A stretch of 64,000 nucleotides of DNA, from contig NZ_VUMV01000001.1 of assembly GCF_009696005.1 (NCBI RefSeq), positions 248,001 to 312,000 on the forward strand, given 5' to 3'. The notes beneath the pieces were generated by a model, which was not told the origin of the DNA, searched no databases, and worked only from the letters and a program-made list of their open reading frames with translations. Source of the DNA: Bilifractor porci. GTDB lineage: Bacteria > Bacillota > Clostridia > Lachnospirales > Lachnospiraceae. Positions 36,025 through 45,555 of the stretch are shown one piece after another. The position numbers and the translations under genes were made by a program. Position 1 is the stretch's first letter, and each line of letters starts with the position of its first letter.

Positions 36025-36045
36025 CCTGCCGGCAGAGCCGGCAGG
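36025..36045 (-). repeat. GC-rich hairpin between ntpK and ntpE
   Basis: CCTGCCGGC, AGA, GCCGGCAGG: 9-bp perfect stem, three-base loop. It lies after ntpK, whose product is needed in excess for the c-ring, and just before ntpE. It shares the GCCGGC-A(n)-GCCGGC core with hairpins at 52259-52275 and 63366-63388. Confidence 0.8.
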
Positions 36046-36159
36046 CAGCAGACTTCCGTTCTTATTTCCTTCTGATATGTTTGTCTCACCGCCCGTTTTT
36101 TTTGCCGCAAAGCCGGCTGCGGATCTTCCTGCACCCCGACCCTGACGACTGATCTTTCT

Positions 36160-38663
<2,504 letters not shown>

Positions 38664-38685
38664 GCAAAAATCCCGCCTTTCTCTG

Positions 38686-38997
38686 TCACGACAAAATTTC
38701 CCGGATTACAGCTTCCGCTGCCTGTTCCACTTTGTTTCCGGCAATGGCCTCCAGCCCCTGCCGGTCTTTATCCAGAAGGGCATCCGACTGCTTCAGCTCC
38801 TCCGCGCCCTTTTTGCGGGCTTCCTCCATCTTCTCTTCTGCGGCTTTCGCGGCGCCGTTTCCGGCATCTGCCCGTATCTGTTCTGCCTCCGCTTCCGCCT
38901 GCTTGATCAACTGATCCGCGGAGGAATGGGCATCCAGAATGATCTGGCTGGCTTTCCTCTCCGCATCCTTTACGGCACGGATAGAATCATCAATCAT
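38686..38997 (-). CDS. ntpG: V-type ATPase subunit G/H (peripheral stalk)
   Basis: A 103-residue, almost wholly helical, alanine- and glutamate-rich coiled-coil protein (SIRAVKDAERKASQII onward) of the V/A-type G/H peripheral-stalk family, partner of subunit E. It is the first gene of the ATPase operon. I prefer the ATG at 38997 (MIDDSIRAV), with GGTGG 7 bases before it; the ATG at 39030 would add 11 residues. Naming differs between systems (NtpG in E. hirae lists, AhaH or subunit H elsewhere), so the symbol is tentative. Confidence 0.85.
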   Translation of the reverse strand: MIDDSIRAVKDAERKASQIILDAHSSADQLIKQAEAEAEQIRADAGNGAAKAAEEKMEEARKKGAEELKQSDALLDKDRQGLEAIAGNKVEQAAEAVIREILS

Positions 38998-39047
38998 ATC
39001 CTCACCACCTTTTTCGCCTTCCTGTATCATACGCCGGCTTATTTTTG

Positions 39048-39066
39048 CAGGTTTTCGTAAAACCTG
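39048..39066. promoter_or_regulatory. Perfect palindrome in the V-ATPase leader
   Basis: CAGGTTTT-CGT-AAAACCTG: 8-bp perfect arms, three-base centre, about 50 bases upstream of the first ATPase gene. It could be an operator or a small leader hairpin. No sigma-A promoter of good quality was located next to it. Confidence 0.5.
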
Positions 39067-39111
39067 AAAAACATTTTAACACATTAACGCGTTTCATTCC
39101 ATGAAAAAGTC

Positions 39112-39136
39112 AGAAAAATAAGATTCTTAAGAATCT
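39112..39136 (-). terminator. Terminator-like palindrome, distal, after the methyltransferase gene
   Basis: AGATTCTTAAGAATCT (39121-39136) is a 16-base perfect palindrome, followed on the reverse strand by TATTTTTCTG. It lies about 90 bases after the methyltransferase stop. Confidence 0.65.
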
Positions 39137-39176
39137 ATTGATACACAGTGCATTTTGTGTACAAATCTTTTCTATA

Positions 39177-39214
39177 AAGAAACACTCCACCGCCTGAAGC
39201 TGGCAGCAGAGTGT
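39177..39214 (-). terminator. Hairpin immediately after the methyltransferase gene
   Basis: ACACTC (39182-39187) pairs with GAGTGT (39209-39214), with an inner symmetric GCC/GGC stem; the reverse strand continues TTCTTTATAG. A plausible first terminator of the restriction-modification operon. Confidence 0.6.
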
Positions 39215-39226
39215 GTTATGCTTTAT

Positions 39227-39916
39227 TTATTTTCCGGACGCATGTAGAGAAATTTCCCGCGTTTTATCCTGGTGCGTTAATGGAGAAACCGTATGATTTG
39301 CATAAGTGTCCCAGGTCGGTTCGTATGAGGCATCCGCCTGATCTCCCCACATATCCCATCCCTCGCGGTCGCCTCTTGCAAACAGCTCAATCCTGGGGCC
39401 GGCACTGCAGGCTTCTATAATCGGAATGATTTCATCAGGTTTACGGCTGTGTTCTCTTTTCATTGTGCGCAGAATATTCACCTGCGATCTTGCAGGCGCC
39501 AGGGTTCTGTTCGGCGCACTCTTCTTTTTTATTCCAAACAGAATTATTTCCGTAACATTTCTAAAATAGAATCCCACTCCACGTCCATCCGGCTGTCCAT
39601 CCTTTCGAATCTTCTCCCAGATAATATTTGTTTTATAATCGAATCCCCACGCGTCCATTACAGCCAACCCCTCAGGAAGCAGCGCATTTGGTACCCAGAG
39701 ATACAACTGCGCCTTGTCACCGGAAAATTCTGATACAGGAAGCTTTTTGATTTCCTCAACAGTCAATGTCTCATAACGTGTCAATCGTTTATGTTCCGGC
39801 GCAACCTTACCGGTTCTGTTCTGGAACTGCCAGGGCGGATCCGCATAAATCGTATTGTATTTTTTACCGCTTGTGAATTTTTTCAAGCTCTGAATTGTAA
39901 GCCGCAAGTCTTCCAT
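39227..39916 (-). CDS. MT-A70 family adenine DNA methyltransferase
   Basis: A 229-residue MT-A70-type N6-adenine methyltransferase. The catalytic DPPW motif is in YADPPWQFQNRTGK (about residues 23-36), and PNALLPEGLAVMDAWGF with IIWEK forms the SAM-binding side; ARSQVNILRTMKREHSRKPDEI is typical of the family. The start lies 53 bases inside the end of the upstream nuclease gene, so the two are translated from one message. It most likely protects the sites cut by that enzyme. The local sequence is richer in A and T than the flanks, which suggests acquisition by transfer. Confidence 0.9.
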   Translation of the reverse strand: MEDLRLTIQSLKKFTSGKKYNTIYADPPWQFQNRTGKVAPEHKRLTRYETLTVEEIKKLPVSEFSGDKAQLYLWVPNALLPEGLAVMDAWGFDYKTNIIWEKIRKDGQPDGRGVGFYFRNVTEIILFGIKKKSAPNRTLAPARSQVNILRTMKREHSRKPDEIIPIIEACSAGPRIELFARGDREGWDMWGDQADASYEPTWDTYANHTVSPLTHQDKTREISLHASGK

Positions 39917-40583
39917 AATCCTCTACGCATTCCTTTCTGATACCAACTGCAAGTATAGGACATCCCCCATTTCTTCTTGAATCGAGGCGATAGGTTAACT
40001 TCCCCATCCATGTAGTACTTGCGCCATATTTCTTCATTAAGATCTGTCCATGTTCATCTCGTATTTCCCGAAATATATCATTTAATTCCTCAGCTCTTGT
40101 GACAATCACACCCACATCAATAAGCCCGCAGTCAAAATATGTTCGCATGGCAAGCAGGTCTCGATCAAACGTCTGATCCTTACTGTTCCATTCCAGATCA
40201 AACGCAACCCGGTTTTTCAGAAAATCTATATTATGGCCATCTATATAACCGGTAATTGTTTCTACTTCATAAGGTTCATCCGCAAATTTTCCTCTGCGCT
40301 GTGCTACCTTTCTCGGATATTTCTTTACAATCAAATCTCCGGATATCCGGATTTCTCTCCAGCCATAAGGATAAAGAATGTCATCAAATTTTTTGGGAAT
40401 AGGAGACTCGTTCCCGCCGGATTTTTTTATATCGTCGATAGAGAGGCTGAGCTTTCTGAAGCATTCCTGCAGTTCCTTCCATTCTTCCGGAAATGATTCA
40501 TGCAGGATTTCCAAAGAATGACCATAATTATAAAACTCAAATTTTTCAATAAGATCAGAATCTATATATTTTGAACTATCCAT
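39864..40583 (-). CDS. BglII-family type II restriction endonuclease
   Basis: The product (239 residues from the ATG at 40583) matches the BglII/BstYI endonuclease family. The catalytic core is NRVAFDLEWNSKDQTFDRDL (residues 124-143), with the metal-binding Asp and Glu of the family, and KKYGASTTWMGKL plus RRNGGCPILAVGI in the C-terminal half. The ATG at 40583 has GTGAGG 9 bases upstream and fits the promoter at 40677-40706; the ORF could run to a TTG at 40667, without a ribosome site. Recognition sequence cannot be read from the protein; BglII cuts AGATCT and BstYI RGATCY. It precedes its methyltransferase. Confidence 0.83.
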   Translation of the reverse strand: MDSSKYIDSDLIEKFEFYNYGHSLEILHESFPEEWKELQECFRKLSLSIDDIKKSGGNESPIPKKFDDILYPYGWREIRISGDLIVKKYPRKVAQRRGKFADEPYEVETITGYIDGHNIDFLKNRVAFDLEWNSKDQTFDRDLLAMRTYFDCGLIDVGVIVTRAEELNDIFREIRDEHGQILMKKYGASTTWMGKLTYRLDSRRNGGCPILAVGIRKECVEDYGRLAAYNSELEKIHKR

Positions 40584-40676
40584 CTCTACGGCCCTCACTT
40601 TTGATCCGCTTATCAAACTTGGCTCAAAGCTTCTATTGCAGATACTTATTAAAACCATGACAGGCAATGAATTGTT

Positions 40677-40706
40677 ATTTTAGCCTTTGAAAAAACTTAT
40701 TTTCAA
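40677..40706 (-). promoter_or_regulatory. Sigma-A promoter of the restriction-modification operon
   Basis: Reverse strand: TTGAAA (40701-40706), 18-base spacer, TAAAAT (40677-40682). It starts the transcript near 40670, about 85 bases before the preferred nuclease start. Confidence 0.65.
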
Positions 40707-40801
40707 TATCGCAAGTTTATAATTCATAGTTATTGTACCCCTGCTCTCCCTCTGTTTCAATAAAATCTGTTTTCTCCCAAAAGTATTCCAAAAGCCGTAG
40801 T

Positions 40802-40831
40802 AAAAAAGCCGCCTGCCTTTTAAGCAAGCGG
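40802..40831 (-). terminator. Intrinsic terminator after the Phd antitoxin gene
   Basis: Reverse strand: CCGCTTGC, short loop, GCAGGCGG (one G-U pair), then CTTTTTTAC. It closes the antitoxin transcript 140 bases after its stop, and separates it from the restriction operon. Confidence 0.85.
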
Positions 40832-40969
40832 TTGTAGAATAGAATGATTATTCGCCCATTTCTTCTGGTGAAATATCCCCAAACAGGACACGCATATAAA
40901 CCCGACTTGAATAGCGCATACAATCCAAATAGACCTCATGTCCATAAGTTCGGTAAAAACTCAGACAGA

Positions 40970-41224
40970 TTATTTACTCACAATACCAAGGTTCTCCTCC
41001 ACAGCTTCCAACGTCAACCATCCCTTCTCCTCGCCAGATTTCCTGCCTTTTGCAAGTTCGTTTATCAACCAGAGCGTTGCCTGTGCCTTTTCAAAATCCT
41101 GCATATCTAGAATCGCATACCGTCCCCGCCCGTTTTTTGTCAGAAAGACAGGAGCTCCAACTGCTACATCATTCAATACCTCACTGTAATTCCTCAGATC
41201 AGAAATCGGTTTGATGTTTGGCAT
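40970..41224 (-). CDS. Phd/YefM-type antitoxin, orphan
   Basis: An 84-residue antitoxin of the prevent-host-death/YefM class, normally a DNA-binding repressor that neutralises a RelE, YoeB or Doc toxin. Visible: PNIKPISDLRNYSEVL at the N terminus and VGAPVFLTKNGRGRYAILDM, the classic Phd fold. The C terminus GRKSGEEKGWLTLEAVEENLGI is the extended, toxin-binding part seen in Clostridia. The ATG at 41224 has AAAGGAG 9 bases upstream. No toxin gene follows; a terminator does. It may be a remnant, a solitary regulator, or act against a toxin elsewhere. Confidence 0.85.
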   Translation of the reverse strand: MPNIKPISDLRNYSEVLNDVAVGAPVFLTKNGRGRYAILDMQDFEKAQATLWLINELAKGRKSGEEKGWLTLEAVEENLGIVSK

Positions 41225-41256
41225 ATTGCTCAACTCCTTTCTAACTATAGATTATC

Positions 41257-42654
41257 TCAGCCGGCTGCCTCCTGTGCAGCGTCTCCGGTGCCCCCGGCGT
41301 CCGAAGGTACATCCACCGCAGGTGCCTGTGTCGGAGCCGCCGTTGGCGGTGCTTCCGTCGGGGCAGCCTCTGTGGGAGCGACAGTCGTGCCGCCGGAGGT
41401 ATTCCCGGTATCTCCTCCTGCGTTAACCGTACCGCCAGCCCCGCCGGCTGTGCCGCTTTCTGTCGGCGCCGCTGTCGGAGTTACCGTCGTTTCCGTATAT
41501 TCTGTTCCGGAGCTCTGCTCAGAGCTGCTCCCGGTATCGGTATAATACTCATCCTCATCCTGGGACGGAGCAAGTTCTTCCGCCTGCTGATAGTTGGATT
41601 TAATGGATTCCTCACTGAGATCCGTGTCGCTCAGCTGTGCCACTTTTGCATTCAGGACTTTTCCATAGATATATTTCTGAATCGCCTCTGCGTTGGCGTC
41701 AAAATCCGGAACTAAAACGGACATTCCGCCGATAGACTGACCTTCATATCCGCCGTCAATCGGAACACGAAGCGTCTCGTCATCAACTTCCATATTCTTG
41801 GAATACACAGAATAAATATATCCGAGGATCTCACTGTTTGTCAGGTCGGTGGTCAGGCTTGGCACCACTTCCTTTGCGAATTTCAGCATGGTAAAGATGT
41901 CGCAGGTCTTTAGTTTTGCAAACGCCACCTTCATCAGTTTACGCTGACGCTCTGTTCTGTCCCAATCAGAATTGCCGACGTACCGCATTCTGGCATATTC
42001 CAAGAGTTCTCCGGGCTGCAGAGAATTCACTCCCTCGTGCAGATCCCAAGGAGCATCCCCTTCCTTGATGGTTCCATCCAGCGGATGTGTCATCATGTAC
42101 TCTGCTTCCTCCTGGGTAAGTTCGATATCCAGAGGAGCCAGTTCGGAAATCGCTGTCAGGAATCCGTCGAAGTCTACTTCTACATTTCCGTCAATTTTGA
42201 CGCCGAAATCCTGTTCAATGACGGAATCCAGCAGATCCATGCCGCCGAACACATAAGCCGCGTTGATTCTGTTTGCCCCATAACCGGGAATCGGGACATA
42301 CATGTCACGCATCAGGGATGTCAGATAGATCTTGTTCGTCTTTGTGTTGATGCTGCAGATAATCATCGTGTCCGAACGGGTGCGGCCGGTCTCTCCCTCC
42401 CGGCGATCCTGACCGATAATCAGGATGTTTTTGATGTCAGCATCCGAGAGGACGTTCGTATCAATTCCTGTCAGGTCGACGCTGTTCCCGCCTTCTGATG
42501 TTGCGTTTACCGCCTGCAGACCGGTTACGTCCGCCGTGTTTTCCGTCCCGTCCACATGATTCACCTGTCCCAGAAGGTTTGTCACATAGAGCATGGCGAC
42601 GCCACCAACGGCTGCCACAAAAATCACAACGATTGCAATAATTTTCTTGATCAT
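41257..42654 (-). CDS. LytR-CpsA-Psr (LCP) family cell-wall polymer ligase
   Basis: LCP proteins attach teichoic acids or capsular polymers to peptidoglycan. The 465-residue product has one N-terminal membrane helix (residues 4-28), then the LCP domain: IIGQDRREGETGRTRSDTMI with the catalytic Arg/Asp region (about 80-100), LTSLMRDMYVPIPGYG, and YARMRYVGNSDWDRTERQR (about 215). The last 100 residues are a low-complexity Thr/Ala/Pro/Gly tail (TEAAPTEAPPTAAPTQAP), external by topology, probably a flexible wall spacer. GAGG stands 8 bases upstream. Its own extended -10 promoter lies at 42697-42705. Confidence 0.93.
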   Translation of the reverse strand: MIKKIIAIVVIFVAAVGGVAMLYVTNLLGQVNHVDGTENTADVTGLQAVNATSEGGNSVDLTGIDTNVLSDADIKNILIIGQDRREGETGRTRSDTMIICSINTKTNKIYLTSLMRDMYVPIPGYGANRINAAYVFGGMDLLDSVIEQDFGVKIDGNVEVDFDGFLTAISELAPLDIELTQEEAEYMMTHPLDGTIKEGDAPWDLHEGVNSLQPGELLEYARMRYVGNSDWDRTERQRKLMKVAFAKLKTCDIFTMLKFAKEVVPSLTTDLTNSEILGYIYSVYSKNMEVDDETLRVPIDGGYEGQSIGGMSVLVPDFDANAEAIQKYIYGKVLNAKVAQLSDTDLSEESIKSNYQQAEELAPSQDEDEYYTDTGSSSEQSSGTEYTETTVTPTAAPTESGTAGGAGGTVNAGGDTGNTSGGTTVAPTEAAPTEAPPTAAPTQAPAVDVPSDAGGTGDAAQEAAG

Positions 42655-42696
42655 TCTTTTTTCCTCATGAAAAATTAAAAAATCTCATAAGTATGT

Positions 42697-42705
42697 ATTA
42701 TAGCA
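42697..42705 (-). promoter_or_regulatory. Extended -10 promoter of the LCP gene
   Basis: Reverse strand TGCTATAAT: a perfect TATAAT (42697-42702) with the TGN extension. The -35 region is not clearly conserved (TTTCCT at an 18-base spacing). Confidence 0.7.
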
Positions 42706-42822
42706 TTACAGAAAGAAGGCAGGAAACTGTTATTCTGTCTAAATGTGCCGGAAGAATGTTGTTGAATGACAGCAAATTTCACAACTCACTGCCTGCTTCT
42801 TCTCCGGCATTTAACATTTTGC

Positions 42823-42896
42823 GAAAAAATCCGGTCTGTGCGCTTCTGCGGAAATTCAGTTGACGATGAAACCGCAGGGCCGCACGGACCGGATTT
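42823..42896 (-). terminator. Intrinsic terminator of the GGGtGRT operon
   Basis: A long imperfect 25-bp stem: AAATCCGGTC...CTGCGG (42828-42851) with CCGCAG...GACCGGATTT (42872-42896), followed on the reverse strand by TTTTTTCG. It stands 69 bases after the GGGtGRT stop. Confidence 0.88.
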
Positions 42897-42965
42897 AATG
42901 TTGTATAAATTTTTTGATTTGACGCTTGCCTGCAAAAAGCCAGACAATGATGGTCAGGCGATTTT

Positions 42966-43985
42966 TCAGAACTTCCCGGCTTCTGCCGCCTGCTCGACAC
43001 TGACGGCAACCGCTACGGTCATGCCGACCATCGGGTTGTTTCCTGCGCCGATCAGTCCCATCATCTCTACGTGGGCCGGAACGGAGGAAGATCCTGCGAA
43101 CTGTGCATCGCTGTGCATACGTCCCATGGTATCAGTCATACCATAGGAAGCAGGGCCGGCCGCCATGTTATCCGGATGAAGGGTACGTCCTGTACCGCCG
43201 CCGGAAGCAACGGAGAAGTACTTCTTTCCTGCTTCGATACGCTCTTTCTTGTAGGTACCTGCAACCGGATGCTGGAAACGGGTCGGGTTGGTGGAGTTTC
43301 CGGTAATGGAGACATCCACATTCTCATGCCACATGATGGCAACACCTTCCTGCACGTCGTCTGCCCCGTAGCAGTTAACCTTTGCGCGGGCCCCGTTGGG
43401 ATCCTTGCTGTAGCAGGTGCGGGAAAGCTCTGTCAGCTCGCCGGTCTTATAGTTGTACTCGGTCTCTACATAGGTAAATCCGTTTACACGGGAAATGATC
43501 TTGGCGGCGTCCTTGCCAAGTCCGTTCAGGATAACGCGGAGCGGTTTTTTACGAACCTTGTTTGCCTTCTCCGCAATGCCGATAGCGCCCTCTGCCGCCG
43601 CAAAGGACTCGTGGCCTGCCAGAAACGCGAAGCACTCGGTATCCTCTTCCAGAAGCATCTTTCCGAGATTGCCGTGGCCAAGTCCGACCTTCCGGCGGTC
43701 TGCGACGGAACCGGGGATGCAGAAGGACTGAAGTCCCTCTCCGATGGCCGCGGCTGCCTCGGATGCCTTGCGGCAGTTCTTCTTGATGGCAATGGCGGCG
43801 CCTACGGTGTATGCCCATTTTGCGTTTTCAAAACAGATCGGCTGAATATTCTCTACCATATGATAAACATCCAGTCCCGCGGCCTTAGTGATTTCAGCAG
43901 CCTCTTCAATAGAACCGATCCCATACTCGGAAAGCTTTGCCAGAATCTGTTTTTCTCTTCTCTCGTATGATTCAAATAAAGCCAT
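42966..43985 (-). CDS. GGGtGRT family protein, function unknown
   Basis: A 339-residue protein of the family named for its glycine-rich SGGGTGRTLHPDN motif (about residues 261-273). Other marked segments are FLAGHESFAAAEGAIGIAEK (about 120), LRVILNGLGKDAAKIISRVN, and a C-terminal GLIGAGNNPMVGMTVAVAVS. It has six cysteines in separate positions (ICFEN, KNCRK, SFCIPG, TECFAF, RTCYS, VNCYG) but no CxxC pair. No biochemical role is known to me. It directly follows the NifU-like gene by 18 bases, a pairing conserved in anaerobes, so the two probably act together, perhaps with an iron-sulfur cofactor; that is inference. Confidence 0.88.
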   Translation of the reverse strand: MALFESYERREKQILAKLSEYGIGSIEEAAEITKAAGLDVYHMVENIQPICFENAKWAYTVGAAIAIKKNCRKASEAAAAIGEGLQSFCIPGSVADRRKVGLGHGNLGKMLLEEDTECFAFLAGHESFAAAEGAIGIAEKANKVRKKPLRVILNGLGKDAAKIISRVNGFTYVETEYNYKTGELTELSRTCYSKDPNGARAKVNCYGADDVQEGVAIMWHENVDVSITGNSTNPTRFQHPVAGTYKKERIEAGKKYFSVASGGGTGRTLHPDNMAAGPASYGMTDTMGRMHSDAQFAGSSSVPAHVEMMGLIGAGNNPMVGMTVAVAVSVEQAAEAGKF

Positions 43986-44003
43986 TTCTTTCGTCCTCCC
44001 CTG

Positions 44004-44696
44004 TTACTCTTTTCTCGGATCAATGAACTTAACTGCATCTGCGACACGGCCGTACTGACCGGAAGCCTTCTCGAATGCGGTATTGGCATCGTCTCCGGCC
44101 TTGATGAAGTCCATCATCTTTCCAAAGTTGATAAACTTGTAACCGATGATCTCGTCATTCTCATCCAGAGCCAGCTCTTTTACATAGCCGTCTGTCATTT
44201 CCAGATAACGGGGGCCTTTTTTCAGGGTGCTGTACATGGTTCCGACCTGGGAGCGATGACCCTTTCCAAGATCTTCCAGACCGGCGCCGATCTGAAGTCC
44301 GTCCTCGGAGAAGGCGCTCTGGGAACGTCCGTAGGCAATCTGCAGGAACAGCTCTCTCATTGCGGTATTAATGGCATCACATACCAGATCTGTGTTCAGA
44401 GCTTCCAGAACCGTCAGGCCGGGAAGAATCTCTGCCGCCATAGCCGCAGAATGGGTCATACCGGAGCAGCCGATAGTCTCGATCAGAGCCTCCTGGATTA
44501 CGCCCTCCTTTACGTTCAGGGACAGCTTGCAGCAGCCCTGCTGGGGAGCGCACCAGCCTACACCATGAGTGAAACCGGAAATATCCTTTACTTCCCTGCT
44601 CTTAACCCATTTTGCTTCTTCGGGAATAGGAGCAGCACCATGATGTACGCCCTGATGCACAACGCACATATCTTCTACTTCCTGTGAATAAATCAT
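44004..44696 (-). CDS. NifU-like iron-sulfur scaffold protein paired with GGGtGRT
   Basis: A 230-residue protein distantly like the NifU/IscU scaffold. The NifU-type segment IGCSGMTHSAAMAAEILPG (C77) matches the IGCGSAIASS region of NifU with one of its cluster cysteines. Further cysteines are C11 and the group CAPQQGCC (49-56). The spacing differs from true IscU, which needs three Cys plus Asp, so cluster assembly is not assured. AAAGGAG lies 7 bases before the ATG. It is the first gene of a two-gene operon ending at the terminator 42823-42896. No IscS or SUF genes are nearby. Confidence 0.82.
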   Translation of the reverse strand: MIYSQEVEDMCVVHQGVHHGAAPIPEEAKWVKSREVKDISGFTHGVGWCAPQQGCCKLSLNVKEGVIQEALIETIGCSGMTHSAAMAAEILPGLTVLEALNTDLVCDAINTAMRELFLQIAYGRSQSAFSEDGLQIGAGLEDLGKGHRSQVGTMYSTLKKGPRYLEMTDGYVKELALDENDEIIGYKFINFGKMMDFIKAGDDANTAFEKASGQYGRVADAVKFIDPRKE

Positions 44697-44886
44697 CGTA
44701 TAACTCCTTTCAAAATGTAATCATATAGCCATTAAGCTGCCTGTATTTTCGCATAAAACAGGAGGCAAGTAAAGGGGGAATTCTTATCCGGCCGCCAGAC
44801 AGACTGCCTTGTGCGGGAATGTCCCTTCTGCCGGACATATGTGTAAAAAACAGGTGTATAAAAAATATACCGGAAAAAATCTGATT

Positions 44887-45555
44887 TTAACGCTTCGGTA
44901 CAATCTCCCCTTCGCGTTTGTAAATGGAATTTGGCGGAATGATCCCGCGGATGCTGGAAAGCGGATAGACGTTTGTGTGGGCGCCGATGACGCTTCCCGG
45001 ATTCAGTACAGAACCGCACCCGATCTCGGTCCAGTCGCCGAGCATTGCGCCGATTTTGCGCATTCCCGTCTCTATGGTTCCGTCCTCTCCCTTTATCACA
45101 ATGTTTTTCCGATCGGATTTGATGTTGCTGGTGATAGATCCGGCTCCCATGTGGGCATGAAAGCCCAGAATAGAATCTCCGACATAATTATAGTGAGGAG
45201 CTTCCACAAAGTTAAACAGAATGACATTTTTCAGCTCGGTAGAGTTTCCGACTACCGCATGCTCGCCGATGATGGCATTTCCGCGGATAAAGGCGCACTG
45301 GCGCAGCTCCGCCTCTTTTCCAACAATACAGGGGCCTGTAATGGATACCGTCGGCCATATTTTTGCGGATCTGGCAATCCAGACGCCCTCCTCCCTCTGT
45401 TCATATTCCTCCGAAGGGAGAGTCGGACCGATCTGAAGAATATAATCATGAATAAGCGGGAGAACCTCCCAGGGCCAGGTCCGGCTCTCCAGCAGAGGTT
45501 TCGCCAGCGTCTCATCCAGATTAAAAAGCTCTTTAATTGTCGCGTACTTTAACAT
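44887..45555 (-). CDS. Left-handed beta-helix (hexapeptide) acyl/nucleotidyl-transferase-like protein
   Basis: A 222-residue protein dominated by hexapeptide repeats of the left-handed beta helix (about residues 75-195, e.g. VWIARSAKIWPTVSITGPCIVG and CAFIRGNAIIGEHAVVG), like the acetyltransferase half of GlmU. A short N-terminal helical region (YATIKELFNLDETLAKPLLE) is typical of a Clostridia family annotated as UDP-N-acetylglucosamine pyrophosphorylase-like, but the nucleotidyltransferase domain is absent. I chose the ATG at 45555 (AGGAG 6 bases upstream), inside the 3' end of topB by 23 bases. The acceptor is unknown. Confidence 0.85.
   Translation of the reverse strand: MLKYATIKELFNLDETLAKPLLESRTWPWEVLPLIHDYILQIGPTLPSEEYEQREEGVWIARSAKIWPTVSITGPCIVGKEAELRQCAFIRGNAIIGEHAVVGNSTELKNVILFNFVEAPHYNYVGDSILGFHAHMGAGSITSNIKSDRKNIVIKGEDGTIETGMRKIGAMLGDWTEIGCGSVLNPGSVIGAHTNVYPLSSIRGIIPPNSIYKREGEIVPKR

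Larger units (their letters stand above)
40584..40969. other. 386-base gap between nuclease and antitoxin genes
   Basis: It holds the nuclease promoter (40677-40706) and the terminator of the Phd gene (40802-40831). The place downstream of the antitoxin where a toxin gene is expected has only a 23-codon frame (near 40844-40915) and a 68-codon ORF that runs through the terminator; neither resembles a RelE or Doc toxin. Confidence 0.6.
42655..42965. other. 311-base intergenic region with a promoter and a terminator
   Basis: It contains the LCP promoter (42697-42705) and the terminator of the GGGtGRT operon (42823-42896). I see no gene in it. Confidence 0.7.

Noticed and set aside
40717-40923. 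A 68-codon frame downstream of the Phd antitoxin, considered as its toxin
   Set aside because: It crosses the intrinsic terminator at 40802-40831, lacks a ribosome site, and does not resemble RelE, YoeB or Doc.
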